Shown piece by piece: positions 46,443 through 59,764 of a stretch of 64,000 bases of DNA. The stretch's first letter is position 1, and each line of letters begins with the position of its first letter. The position numbers and the translations under genes are program-made. Below the pieces are notes generated by a model. It was given only the letters and a program-made list of their open reading frames with translations. It ran no database searches and was not told where the DNA came from. This DNA is from Mauremys mutica (lineage: Eukaryota > Chordata > Testudines > Geoemydidae): NCBI RefSeq assembly GCF_020497125.1, contig NC_059072.1:306298781-306362780 (forward strand), given 5' to 3'.

Positions 46443-48124
46443 GGGTACGTCTACACTACGGGATTATTCCGAATTTGCATAAACCGGTTTTGTAAAACAG
46501 AATTTATAAAATCGGGTGGAGCGCGGCCATACTAAGCACATTAAATCGGTGGTGTGCGTCCATGGTCCGTGGCTAGCGTCGATTTCTGGAGCGTTGCACT
46601 GTGGGTAGCTATTCCCTAGCTATCCCATAGTTCCCGCAGCCTCCCCCGCCCCTTGGAACTTCCGGGTTGAGATCCCAGTGCCTGATGGGGCAAAAATCAT
46701 TGTCGCGGGTGGTTCTGGGTAAATGTCGTCAGTCACTCCTTCGTCTGGGAAAGCAACGGCAGACAAGCATTTCGCGCCTTTTTCCCCTGGATTGCCCTGG
46801 CAGATGCCATAGCATGGCAATCATGGAGCTTTTTTTGCCGTTTGTGACTCTCACCGTATGTGTACTAGATGCCGCTCACAGAGGCGATTCAGCAGCGCTA
46901 CACAGAAGCATGCTTTTGCTTTTGCATGACAGCAGAGATGGTTACTAGCCATATTGCACCATCCAAACCCTTCCATAAATTGGAACTGAGGATGATCATG
47001 GCTACCAGTCCTTTTGTACCATTTGCTGCTAGTGCCCCTGGTCAATCAGCCAGGGGCGCAAAAGCCAAGAGTGGTTACTAGCCATATTGCACCTTCCATC
47101 CACCAGAAAAAATTAGGGCCAATAGGCTGATGACGAGGACGGTTACCAGTCCTTTTGTACCATCAGCTGAGGCTGATGATGAGGATGGATTTCCATCTTT
47201 TTGTACGATCAGCTTATGCTGATGATAAGGATGGATTTCCATCCTTTTGTACCATCAGCCGCCCATGGCGGGGGGGGGAGCAAGGATGTTGGTGTTGAGT
47301 GCTGCACTATCGCGTCTATCTGCAGCATTCAGTAAAGATAGGGTGACATGTAAAAGAGTCAGAGGATTGTTTTACCTTTCGCTTCTGGGGGTGGGTGGGG
47401 GGTGGGTGAGTAGATTGCCAAGCTATGCCCTGACCCGCGGACACTGTGTTTGACCCTAGAAGCATTTGGAGCTCAGCCAAGAATGCAAATAATTTTAGGA
47501 GGCTGCAGGAACTGTGGGATAGCTTCAGTCCTCCAGTCCATGCGCATCCATTTGATTCTTTGGCTTTCCGTTACGCTTGTCACGCTGCAGTGCGCTGAGT
47601 CCCTGCTATGGCGTCTGTCTGGAGATTTTTAAAAAAGGATTCTGAATTTCATCTTCTGTAACGGAGCGCTGATAGAACGGATAGAACAGATTTGCCTGCC
47701 CTTACAGCGATCACATCCGCATGGTCCATGTGGGAGCTCTTTTTTTTATTTTGATTTCGGACTGCATCGCCACCCGTGCTGATCGGAGCTCCACGCTGGG
47801 CAAACAGGAAATATTCAAAAGTTCGCGGGGCTTTTCCTGTTTACCTGACCACTGCATCCGAGTTCAGATTGCGGTCCAGAGCGGTCACTGGTGCACTGTG
47901 GGATAGCTCCCGGAGGCCAATACCGTCGATCAGCGTCCACACTAACCCTAATCCGATATGTTAATACCGATACTAGCGTTACTCCTCTCGTTAGGGAGGA
48001 GTACAGAAACCGGTTTAAAGAGCCATTAAAATCGATATAAGGTGCCTCCTAGTGTGGACGGTTTTGGCGTTAAATCGGTTTTACGCTCCTAAAACCGATT
48101 TAAACGCCTAGTGTAGACCAGGCT
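46443..48124. mobile_element. Harbinger-like non-autonomous element, 1.7 kb, TTA target duplication
   Basis: The left end GGGTACGTCTACACTACGG and right end (inverse AGCCTGGTCTACACTAGGCG) are inverted. Both continue into AACCGGTTTT / AAAACCGATTT blocks repeated near each end. TTA flanks it on both sides (46440-46442 and 48125-48127), the 3-bp duplication of PIF-Harbinger elements. The interior has a tandem-repeat block (about 46935-47265) and no transposase. Confidence 0.75.
46935..47265. repeat. Degenerate ~50-60-bp tandem repeats inside the Harbinger-like element
   Basis: Repeated words include GGTTACTAGCCATATTGCACC (two copies, 46938 and about 47073), then CCAGTCCTTTTGTACCATC and GGATTTCCATCCTTTTGTAC with GCTGATGATGAGGATGG between them. 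About five units are visible, the last three most regular. Confidence 0.7.
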
Positions 48125-48379
48125 TTAGAGAGAGATGGACCTGGCTGCCTGAAAGAGGAAACGGGTACCTTGGACAGCGCAGTGCTGGGGAAGGGCAGGA
48201 GGAGCTGGGTGAGCTCCCGCCTGGAAAATCCCCAGGCTGAGGCCTTGCTGTCCGGGCTGGAGGAGGTACTAGGGCTGTGGCGAGGCAGTCAAGGGAGGAA
48301 GAGGCAACAGATCCAACCCCCTGGCCAATGATGAGTGACCACTTCAGACTGCAGTTTGCCCCTGAGGGAAGGGGCTAGA

Positions 48380-48573
48380 TAAGAGATTGGCTCGTTTACC
48401 TGCTGCATCCGCAGGTTCGGCCGATCACGGCTCCCACTGGCCGTGGTTCATCGTCTCAAGCCAGTGGGAGCCGCAATCGGACGAACCTGCGGACGCGGCA
48501 GGTAAACAAACTGGCCCATCCCGTTAGGGTGCTTACCCTGGCGAGCCGCATGCCAACGGTTGCCGATCCCTGA
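48380..48573. mobile_element. hAT fragment with a long inverted repeat
   Basis: The right end GCATGCCAACGGTTGCCGATCCCTG matches the CAGGGGTCGGCAACC family ends seen at 27411 and 37497. The left end of the element is missing or rearranged. Its core is the inverted repeat at 48394-48507. Confidence 0.6.
48394..48507. repeat. 47-bp-arm inverted repeat with 20-bp loop
   Basis: The arm GTTTACCTGCTGCATCCGCA...CTCCCACTGG (48394-48440) pairs with CCAGTGGGAG...TGCGGACGCGGCAGGTAAAC (48461-48507) with only a few mismatches. It is part of the hAT fragment. Confidence 0.85.
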
Positions 48574-49320
48574 GCTAGGTGAAGGCTGAGAGTGGGTCAC
48601 TGAGGCAAGGTGGGATTAGGGGCTTGGGGCTCCCTGGGGAGGGGAGGATCCCGAGTGTAGGAGTACTGCTGCGGGGAGTATCCAGAAGGGGCACCACAGG
48701 CCAGGAGGGACGCGGGGCCTGAAATATAGTGGTGGAGATTGATAATGAAAGACAAGTAATGACAGCAGGAGAGACACCGGCCAGCAGGAGCTGGAATGAG
48801 CTAATTCCCAGACTGACCAGCAGGAGTGCTCGACATGTTACAGGCCATATAAAAAGATTTTGCCCTTTGATTAGGTGGACACACTGCAGGAAGAAATGCA
48901 GGAGTCCCAAGAATGGGCAAGAGAAGTTGTCTGATAGCACAAATGCATAGGAGGTTCATGCATCAGCGCTGGCACTAGAGACAGTGAATGAAATAACTGT
49001 GATCGTAGACACAAATCTTGCTGAGATGTCAGTGCACACAGACATCCCCACAAGAGCCACAAGCTGACAGTAAAGAACCCACAAGGAGAACAGGTGAAGA
49101 CTGTGAAATCTTTCTATGCAAAGAGGCCTGAGAGAATGACCCTGATCAGCCAAGGCAGAGACTGCTACATGCACTCCAAGTAGATAGACCTGGGGGAGAG
49201 AGAGAATGAGAAACCAGGGCAAAGCCAACTAAAAGCTCCACAGGCTGTAGGTTACTTTAAAATTTTTAAACTGGAAAATATAACTGAAGTGTATTTTTCA
49301 AATGCATTTATCCTTTCTTA

Positions 49321-51400
<2,080 letters not shown>

Positions 51401-51510
51401 CTACAGTGAATAAAAAAAAAAATCTCATCTTACTTACCAGCAAATCAATTCAGACAAATAAATATATTTCAATATTGTTGATTCTATATCCAAGAGGATA
51501 AACACATGGG

Positions 51511-52142
51511 TAGGGCCTTACCAAATTCACGGTCCATTTTGGTCAATTTCACGGTCATAGGATTTTAAAAATTGCAAATTTCATGATTTCAGCTATTTAA
51601 ATATGAAACTTCACAAGTGTTGTAACAGTAGGGGTCCTCACCCAAAAAGGAGTGGGGTGTGTGAGGGGGCAGGGGGGTTTCAAGATTATTGTAGGGGAGG
51701 TTGCGGTACTGCTACTCGTGCACTGCTGCTGGCAGTGGCATTGCCTTCAGAGCTGGGCAGCTGAAGAGTGGCGGCTGCTGGCTGGGAGTCCAGCTTTGAA
51801 GGCAGAGCCACCAGCAGCAGCAGCACAGAAGTAAGGATGGCATGGTATGATATTGTCACCCTTACTTCTGCGCTGCTGCCTGCAGAGCTGGGCCTTCAGT
51901 CAGCAGCTGCCCCTCTCCGGCTGCCCAGCTCTGAAGGCAGCACAGAAGTAAGGGTGGCAATACTGCAACCCCCCTAAAATTACTTTGCAACCCCCCTGCA
52001 ACTCTCTTTTCGGTCAGGACCCCCAATTTGAGAAACGCTGGTCTCCCTGTGAAATCTGTATCGTATAGTGTAAAAGCACACAAAAAAAACATTTTACAGT
52101 CTGTGACGCGTTTTTCATGACCGTGAACTTGGTAGGGCTCTA
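51511..52142. mobile_element. hAT element with TAGGGC ends
   Basis: The left end TAGGGCCTTACCAAATTCAC and right end GTGAACTTGGTAGGGCTCTA are inverted repeats. CACATGGG (51503-51510) and CACACAGG (52143-52150) match at 6 of 8, consistent with an aged hAT duplication. The interior holds repeated GCAGCAGC and GAGCTGGGCAGC words in both orientations; the small frames there are not genes. Confidence 0.75.
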
Positions 52143-52441
52143 CACACAGGCAATACAACTTACAAAAATAACAAATACAGATCACACTATAATCAGGAAC
52201 AGAAAGAGGGTGAGAGAAATGCATGTGAAAAAACCTGCTTATATTTTTAAAAAATTCACAAGCCAATAACCTTTTAAGAGCACAGTAAGAGTTAATGAAA
52301 AATGTACAAAAGAAGAAATAACAGAGGCACATTGAAACACAAGTGGACCTCAGAAGCAGGTGAAGTGAGAGAGAACTAGGAGAACTTTACAAATTTTGCA
52401 GTAAAACTCATATCATGGCATAAATTAAAGTTTGAAACGAT

Positions 52442-52663
52442 GGGCCTGATGCTGTAAGCGCTTGCTACCAAGCATAGTGCTAACTACTGTAAATAGTCCA
52501 ATTTAACTATAGTATTAAACGCTATGGCTTCCATCCAGCTAAGAGCTTAAGACTTAAATATTTAAGCATATGAGTAGTCCCACTGACTTCTATAGGACTA
52601 GTTATGTGCTTACAGTTAAACATATACTTAAGTATACTTAAATCCTTTGTTGAATCAAGGCCT
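52442..52663. mobile_element. MITE-like element with GGGCCTGAT ends
   Basis: GGGCCTGATGCTGTAAG at the left and TTGAATCAAGGCCT at the right are weak inverted ends. It is of the same group as 10249-10344. The interior CCACTGACTTCTATAGGAC is typical of such turtle elements. No target duplication was identified. Confidence 0.5.
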
Positions 52664-53330
52664 ATATCTAATTGTAAATACTTGGGACCTAAATCAGTAC
52701 TTGTTATTAAAGCAACACTTTCTTAAAAGGAGAAAAAGATAATGGAGAGTAGGAAATAATATTTTTTCTTAATTATGCTAGAGACCTCTTTCTCCATTAG
52801 CATCCTCTCCCAGCTAAGCTATCTCTTGTGAGAGACCTTACCTGTGAATGGGAATTGGATAGAAAGCTATATATTTTTGTTTATTTATTTCAATTGATAA
52901 AAAATATCCATCCATTGTTACAATTAGGAACCAATCTTCAAAAGACTGCTTTCCTAAATCCCTCATAACCCTCCACTGACAGATTTCTCCAGCACTATCT
53001 CTTGTAAATTCATTTTCTTCTTCCTAGGAGGAGCCTTGGAGTGTGGCCTGGTAGTCAACAAACTTTGGCTTTGACAAACAAAAATAGATGTCAATGAAAG
53101 ATGAGAGTGCCAATTACCTTTCAAGAGGAACTAAATATAGATTATAAAGATCCCTAAAATTCTTCAGATGAAATCCTGGCTCCACTGAAGTCAACAGCAA
53201 AACTTCGATTGACTTCAATTGGGCTACATTTTCACCCTTCTGTCTAGTGGAGGGGAAATTTCATTTTTCAGATGTGTATTTTCATTATTACATTTAGGGC
53301 TTTAACCAAACCACTAACACCTTGCCTTCA

Positions 53331-53528
<198 letters not shown>

Positions 53529-53844
53529 CTACAAAAGGAAGATTGAGATTTTAAATTAGTTTACTATGTATTTTCTCCACTTCTCTTGAAAAAAAATATC
53601 TATTTTATAGTGCTGTAATGTGCAATTCTCTGCAATGACACCTCCAAAGAAACTCTCTTCGTCTAGTGATTTATAAAAATATTTTTGCACATTATATGGC
53701 AGGTTGCACCCACAGCTCCTGTTGACAATATCACTATAAAGTGCACTAAAATTCTACCCCTATGTATTCTGTTTGCCCAGTCCAAGTCTTCAAGGAATAT
53801 ATCGTTCAATACTTAGAATTTTTATTACATAGTGGACTACCAAT

Positions 53845-54155
53845 AAAAGACGGTTACTCACAGTAGTAACTGTTGTTCTTCGAGATGTGTTGCTCCTATC
53901 CATTCCAGTTAGGTGTGTGCGCCACGCGTGCACGGCTCTTTGGAAGATTTTTACCCTAGCAACTCCGGCGGGCCGGCTGGGCGCCCCCTGGAGTGGCACC
54001 CGCTATAGCGCAGGATATATACCCCAGCCGGCCCGTCCGCTCCTCAGTTCCTTCTTGCCGACTACTCCGACAGTGGGGAAGGAGGGCGGGTCTGGAATGG
54101 ATAGGAGCAACACATCTCGAAGAACAACAGTTACTTCGGTGAGTAACCGTCTTTT
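53845..54155. repeat. 64-bp-arm inverted repeat at the 3' end of DIRS C
   Basis: AAAAGACGGTTACTCAC...CCATTCCAG (53845-53908) pairs almost perfectly with CTGGAATGG...GTGAGTAACCGTCTTTT (54092-54155). Immediately inside, GAGTGATTGCTCCTATGCATTCC (54164-54186) repeats the start of the terminal sequence in direct orientation. This nested layout corresponds to the internal complementary region used by DIRS elements to form circles. Confidence 0.8.
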
Positions 54156-54555
54156 CTTCTTCGAGTGATTGCTCCTATGCATTCCAGTTAGGTGATTCCC
54201 AAGCCTTACGTAGGCGGTGGGGTCGGAGTTAGATGTTGCAGAATGCAAACTGCTAAGCCAAAGGCTGCATCAGCTCTGGACTCTTGGACCAATGAGGCAA
54301 AGGTGTGGACCGAGGACCAGGTAGGTGCACAACACATCCCCTGCAAGGGTATGTAAGCCAGGAAGGCAGCAGAGAAGCGTGAGCCCTGGTGGAATGTGCA
54401 GCAAGGTGGCTCTATGGAACATGGGCCAAAACACAGGAGGTGCGGATGCACAACGTCATTGAAGATGAAATCCTCTAGGAGGAGACAGGTATGCCCTTCG
54501 TCCGGTATGCCGGTACGATGAAGGTTTTGGGGGCGTTACGAGAGGGCTCTGTCCG

Positions 54556-55035
54556 CTAGATATAGATTGCGGACGCCCTACGGATGTCGAAGAAGCAATT
54601 GTTGCTCTCCTTGCAAAGAGGGTGGCTTCGGAAAGAAGGCCGGAAGGAAGATATCCTGGTAGATATAAAAGGCCGACACCTCCTTAGGGAGGCAGGTTGG
54701 ACGTGGTAAAAACTGCCCTTGTCCTTGAGGAACACAGTATACCTTGGGCCTATTGTGAGAGCCTGAAGCTCGGAGACTCGTCTGGCCGCAGGAAAGGCTA
54801 CAGGAAAACTGTCTTGCAGGACAGGTATATCAATGAGCATGTTGACGTTGGCTCGAATAGGGCAGTCATAAAACTGGTTAGACCCAGACTGAAGAGCCAG
54901 GTTTATGGCAGGGCCCCACTGAGGGGGGGGTATAAACGCTCCAAGCCCTGAGGAACCAGATGGAATGGAGCAGGACCTTGGCGGGAAAAACATTGCGTAT
55001 TTCGGAGCAGCTTCCACTTGGCCAGATACTTTCAC
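54556..55035 (-). pseudogene. DIRS C tyrosine recombinase fragment
   Basis: The frame contains FPVAFPAARRVSELQALTIG. The R(x)SEL block is the first catalytic Arg box of tyrosine recombinases, as in DIRS integrases. KDKGSFYHVQPASL follows. The later His-x-x-Arg and Tyr boxes are not in this frame. A related fragment is at 60609-60824, and the C-terminal part is best seen in DIRS A at 21000-21240. Function in the family: strand exchange to integrate a circular cDNA without target duplication. Confidence 0.65.
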
Positions 55036-55588
55036 CGAGTGGAAGATTTCCTACCACCCCGGAGAATCCTGTAGAACTGAGGCAGAACAACGTAACTCGG
55101 ATCGGTTTAGCCATGCAGGAGCCCTGCTGTGAGGTGCAGGGATTACAAGACCGGGTGGTGAAGGTTGCCGTGATCCCACGTCATGGGGTCTGGGTCAAGA
55201 GGGTTGTTACCGACAGGTGTAGCAACATGGCGTACCAGTGCTGCCTGGGTTACGCTGGAGCGATCATGATCAGGTGCGCTCTGTCCCTGTGGAGTTTTAG
55301 CAGGACCCTGTGAACCAGCGGGAACAATGGAAAGCGTACAGCAGATGGCTCATCCACGGCATCAGAAAAAACCTCCAAGACCGAGCCTGGGGAGAGGCCT
55401 TGGAATGAGGAGAACTGCTCTCTTTTCGTCCTCGCGAGAGCGAAGAGGGCTATGCGGGGAAAGTCCCACTTCCGGAAAACGGAACGGATAATGTCCGGAG
55501 GAAACGACCACTTGTGAGACAGGAAGGATCGGCTGAGGCGATCCGCCAGCTGAAACGCCTGGTATACAAGGCAAACTGCTCTCAGCTC

Positions 55589-55897
55589 TCAGACATTGAT
55601 GTGTAAGGCCAGTTCTTGAGCCGACCGAAGGCCATGAGTGCGAAACTGACCCAGGTGAGCACCCAGCCGAGAGATGGGGTGTCTGTCATGAGGGACCCCG
55701 AGGGGTGAATGGAACAGCATCCCTGGATACACCAGGGAGGGCGCTGACTCCCGGTCGAGAGAGCATAGGATGCTCGGGGGGAACGAGACGACCATGAGTA
55801 TGCTATCTCTACCCGGGTGGTACACCGAGGTGAGCCACGATTGAAGTGGATGGAGGCGAAGCCTGGCATGTTTGGTTACAAACGTGCAGACAGCCAT
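55589..55897 (-). pseudogene. DIRS C RNase H region
   Basis: The frame has HARLRLHPLQSWLTSVYHPG and, near its end, RLGAHLGQFRTHGL...ELALHIN. These parallel the HARLRLRPLQAWLASVYHLG and WGAHLG...LSLHIN blocks of copy B (30914-31780). The catalytic-Asp segment (TDMSALGWG in B) is degraded here to DRHPISRLG, with a frame change nearby. The rest of RNase H is not open in this copy. Confidence 0.65.
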
Positions 55898-55989
55898 GTG
55901 ACTCAGGAAACCTAGGCAAGTGCGAGCCCAAGTTGGCGGGAAGGTCCGTAGACCTTGTACAATTGTTACCCTCGGTGGTCCTTCGAATG

Positions 55990-56290
55990 AGCCACTCGTC
56001 TAGATACGGAGAACGTGTATCCGACGGTGGCGAAGAAAGGCGGCGACTACAGCCATGCACTTTGAATACCCCTGGGCTATATAGAGGCCAACCGGGAGGC
56101 CCGTATACTGGGAATAACGATGGTAGACCCCAAACCGAGGGTACCTTCTGTGTGGAGGAGAAATGGCGACATGAAAACACGCGCCCTTCATATCGAGGGC
56201 GGCGTACCAGTCTCCGGGATCCCAGGATGGGATGACGGTCGCCCTGGGTACCATGCAGAACTCATCTGCATCGTGACTTGTTGAGTTCCC
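55990..56290 (-). pseudogene. DIRS C reverse transcriptase core
   Basis: One frame gives PGDWYAALDMKGACFHVAIS (motif A with its Asp). Another gives SPYLDEWLI at 55995-56006, where the usual YLDD is YLDE. The change of the second active-site Asp to Glu, together with the frame shift between the motifs, indicates an inactive enzyme. The equivalent region of B keeps YLDD at 32045-32056. Confidence 0.7.
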
Positions 56291-57035
56291 GCAGGTCTAG
56301 GATAGGTCTGAGACCTCCCTTCGCCTAGGGGATTAGGTTTTGCCCTTAGGTACCTCCTGTATAGCTCCGATAAAGAGGAGCGTCCGCACCTCTTGCCAGA
56401 GGAATCGCTCGTGAGAGGGGTCCTTAGGAGGGACGAGGATGGGTAGGCTTTTGCCCCATTGGTGGTCAGAAGGACCCTAATTTCGGCTCCTTTGGGGTTC
56501 GGATTGATGGCCACGACCGTGTAAGCCACGCCCGCTGGCCAAGTCCTGACTTTGTCAAGGCGCAGGGTAAGAGCGGAGGCTGGGGACGGAAACATCGGCG
56601 CTGAATCACCGGTGTGTGCATGCCGAGAGAGAGAGAGAGAGCGCAAAGTGACCCTGCTGCCCTTTAGGCTTTGCAGCCTAGGGCCAGTGTTTTCAGAGAA
56701 CAGGCCTGTGCCCTTAAAGGGCAAGTCCTGCACAGCGTGCCGCAGCTGCGAGGGAAGGCTCGATAACTGGAGCCATGAAACGCGCCGCGTGGCAACACCC
56801 GAGGCCAGAGTCGTGGCAGCGGAGTCAGCTGCGTCCAACGAGGCCTGGAGGGAAGCTCTCTCCAGCTCCGTCCTTTGCTGCAGGAGGGCATCGAACTCTT
56901 GACGGGAGTTCCGAAGAACCGACTCTGTAAATTTTCCCACTGCCACCCACAGTAGCGGCTAAGCAGGGCTTGCTGGTTCGCTACACGAAGTTGCAGGGCC
57001 CCCTCCGGGTACATCCTACGGCCCAGTAAGACCAC
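56188..57035 (-). pseudogene. DIRS C gag-like C-terminal domain
   Basis: Two overlapping frames carry LQLRVANQQALLSRY (56664-57035 frame) and ERASLQASLDAADSAATTLA (56188-56946 frame), then AVQDLPFKGTGLFSENTG and LQSLKGSRVTLRSL. The order and wording match 32884-33594 of copy B, so a single ancestral domain is split here by a frameshift. The run GAGAGAGAGAGAGAG at 56627-56641 lies in this frame. No known enzymatic motif is visible. Confidence 0.7.
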
Positions 57036-58030
57036 ACGCCCAGCCTCTTCGGATTTAGGGGCTGGTTGCGTTTCGATTAGAGGAGGGCCGGAAGGGTATG
57101 TTCCTGCCCCCGCCTCATCTGGGGAGGAGGAAGAAGAAAGGCCAGGGACAAGCGGGTCCTGTGTGGGCTCGAGCTCCTGGACGACCTCCTGATCCAGTGG
57201 GATCTGGAAGCCCGGTGCCGAACCGGGTGTTGCTCTGTACCGGTCGGAGGGGGACGACTAATTGTCGCCTCTGGCACCCAGAGCTCCGAGGGAACGGAGC
57301 GAGATGGGATCACTGGTACGCCTCTGGTGTGGTAGTACACCCAAGGCGTCCAGAATGACCACTGATAGGTCTCCTGGAAGACTCTGGAGGGCACATCGGA
57401 AACAGAGTACTACGCATATGAAGTGTCCGCACGGGACGACACTGATGCGTGGCTGGATGGCCCTGGAGGAGCTGAAAAGCCCTTGGTAGAGTCTCCGTCT
57501 CTAACTGACGTCGCTCGATGCGGCACCGGGGATCGGTACTGGTAGACATACCGGTACCGAGAACGGGACCTGCCACGGGAGCTTTGCCGGGCGGTCGACC
57601 GAGGGTGCGAGGCTCGATGATCAGGAGTGGCTACGGGCGTCCCGGTGCCTGGGGCGGTGCCGGGAGCTGGATCGGTGCTAAGTGTCCCGGACCGGCGAAC
57701 GGGACACTGACCGGTGCCGTGAGTACTACTGGTACCAACATAGAGAACGGTGCCGAGACTGTGAGCAGCGTCGGGACCTAGATCGGTGACGGGACCGAGA
57801 ACACCTGCGGGACTGCGATCATGAACGGTGCCGCTCTGCAGTGCCGACGGAGGGTGGTCTGATCAAGGCAGGCATGCCCATCGACTATGTAACCCGCACC
57901 GGCGGTGCCGGGGGTTGAGGCAGCGCGGACGCTGTCATTGCAATCAGCTCCCTCGCCGTGGACACTGTCTCCGGCGTGGAGGGAATAGTGAGCTCGACCA
58001 TAGCTCACACCACGGATGCAGCTTCATAGC

Positions 58031-58550
58031 GAGCTCGACCACGGTCCGTACCGGGGAGCGTTCCAGCACCGGACTCGACGGCTCTTGCCTGGCCGGAGTT
58101 ATTGGTGCGGGTACTGTCGGTGCCGCGGCAGACATAGGTGCCAGGCGATCCAACTGAGCATCGCGCTCGGCTGCGGAGCAGGCGGCTCGGACGCAGCTTC
58201 TGGGCGAGCTCGACCACGGTGCGTACCGGGGAGCTTTCCAGCACCGGACTCGACGGCTCTTGCCTGGCCGGAGTTAATGGTGCGGATATTGCCGATGCCG
58301 CGGCAGACATCGGTGCCGGGCGATCCGACGGAGCATGACGCTCGGCTGCGGAGCAGGTGGCTGGGACGCAGCTTCAGAGCGAGCTCGACCACGATCCGTA
58401 CCGGGGAGCTTTCCAGCACCGGACTCGACGGCTCCTGCCTGGCCGGAGTAAATGGTGCGGGTATTGTCGGTGCCGCGGCAGACACCAGTGCCGGACGATC
58501 CGACTGAGCATAGCGCTCGGCTGCGGAGGCGGCGGCTCGGACGCAGCAAG
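58031..58550. repeat. Three 175-bp tandem repeats in the gag region of DIRS C
   Basis: GAGCTCGACCACG starts at 58031, 58206 and 58381, exactly 175 bases apart each time. Each unit continues through TACCGGGGAGC, CCAGCACCGGACTCGACGGC, TGCCTGGCCGGAGT, GGTGCCGCGGCAGAC and CGCTCGGCTGCGGA. Divergence between units is only a few per cent by eye. A partial extra unit start (GTGAGCTCGACCATAG) lies at 57989. GC- and CpG-rich. Confidence 0.9.
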
Positions 58551-59764
58551 GATATTGTGCCTCTTCATCCTCCAGGAGAGGGATCCATGCCGAGGGTACG
58601 TCGGAGCCAGCGACGGTCGTGCCAGGAGGCCTTGGCGGTACCGGCGATCCGGTGCCGAGGGAGCGCGCCTTGAAGACTAACTAGCGCTCAGCGCCGAGAG
58701 CGGAGGAGCAAGAGCTGCCTCCCTCAGGAGCTGTTTAAGACGAAAGCCCCGCTCCCCTTTGTTCTCGGATTAAAGGCCTCACAAATGCGGCACTTATCCG
58801 TGAGGTGAGATCCCTCGAGGCACTTAGAAGAGGATCTCTTGTCGGCAGCGGCTTGTAGCCGGCCGAGCATTAGAAAACCCTGTGGACCGGGCACCGGGTG
58901 AGGGGAAGGGGATAAACCCCGAACCCCTGTAAAATAAATACACTATACTATTCTACAAACAAACAAAGTTAACTACAACTATAAACAGAACGAGGGAAAA
59001 CTACGAGTAGCTAGGGAAGTGGAGGTCAGCTAAGCTGCGCTCCACTGTTCCAACGGCCGTCACGGGCGGAAAGAAGGAACTGAGGAGCGGACAGGCTGGC
59101 TGGGGTATATATCCTGCACTATAGCGGCGCCACTCCAGGGGGCGCCCAGCCGGCCCGCCGGAGTTGCTAGAGTAAAAATCTTCCAAAGAGCCGTGCATGC
59201 GCGGCGCGCACACCTAACTGGAATGCATAGGAGCAATCACTCGAAGAAGAACTGTTCTGTTCCCTGGTATGCAAAGCAAGCTCTGCTTCTAGTTTCCTTT
59301 GTCATAGAGCTCATCTCTCGATTAAAAATCAGTCCCAAAAGAAAACAAACAAAAATATCTTGAACTGGAAGAAGCAGGTCTTAAACACATGTGATGTAGT
59401 TTGAGTAAACTATTAAGGATATTATTCTGAATACCTCAAAAAAGCATTTGGGGAACAATATTTCCCTACTCTGCCACCTCTTTAGTGGAAAGTGTTCCAT
59501 TCATGTTTTATACACCGAACTGCAGGTTTGATGAGTTTTAGCACGTTAATAAACATAACCTATTTTCAATGGCAACCAATTATGGACAAAGAAAAAAGCA
59601 TTGTCCCTATGGCATCTGTTTTGAAAAGCCTTTTAGATATTTTCAGGCAAAGTGGAAAAGATCAAACATGAATTAGAAACAAGAGTAAATCCTGCATAAA
59701 TGGATGTGTAAGATTTTTTCAGTCTCTTTTACTGAGATCTAAACAAAAACTCCGTAGGGGAAAA

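Larger units (their letters stand above)
48128..49240 (+). mobile_element. LTR-type retroelement remnant, continuation after the insertion
   Basis: GAGAGAGATGGACCTGGCTG through TGAGTGACCACTTCAGACTG and GGTGGGATTAGGGGCTTGG to about 49240 continues the sequence interrupted at 46442. I recognise it as belonging to a turtle LTR-type element. It carries a further hAT fragment (about 48380-48573). No frame is open. Confidence 0.45.
53845..59257 (-). mobile_element. DIRS-like retroelement C, near full length
   Basis: The most complete copy, 5.4 kb. The terminal sequence GCTCCTATCCATTCCAGTTA (53892-53911), continuing to about 54060, is inverted at about 59050-59236 (AACTGGAATGCATAGGAGC near 59216). 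The shared inner blocks are GGCTGGGCGCCCCCTGGAGT, AGGATATATACC and CCTCAGTTCCTTCTT. The - strand gene order is a gag zinc-like segment (58720-58870), gag body (56188-57035), reverse transcriptase (55990-56290), RNase H (55589-55897) and tyrosine recombinase (54556-55035). No aspartic protease or LTRs were seen. It is CpG-rich throughout, unlike the older copies, suggesting a recent insertion. Frames are broken by frameshifts, so it is probably inactive. Confidence 0.85.

Noticed and set aside
58016..58507. 163-codon + strand frame
   Set aside because: It is antisense to gag and spans the 175-bp repeats, which leave several frames open by composition.
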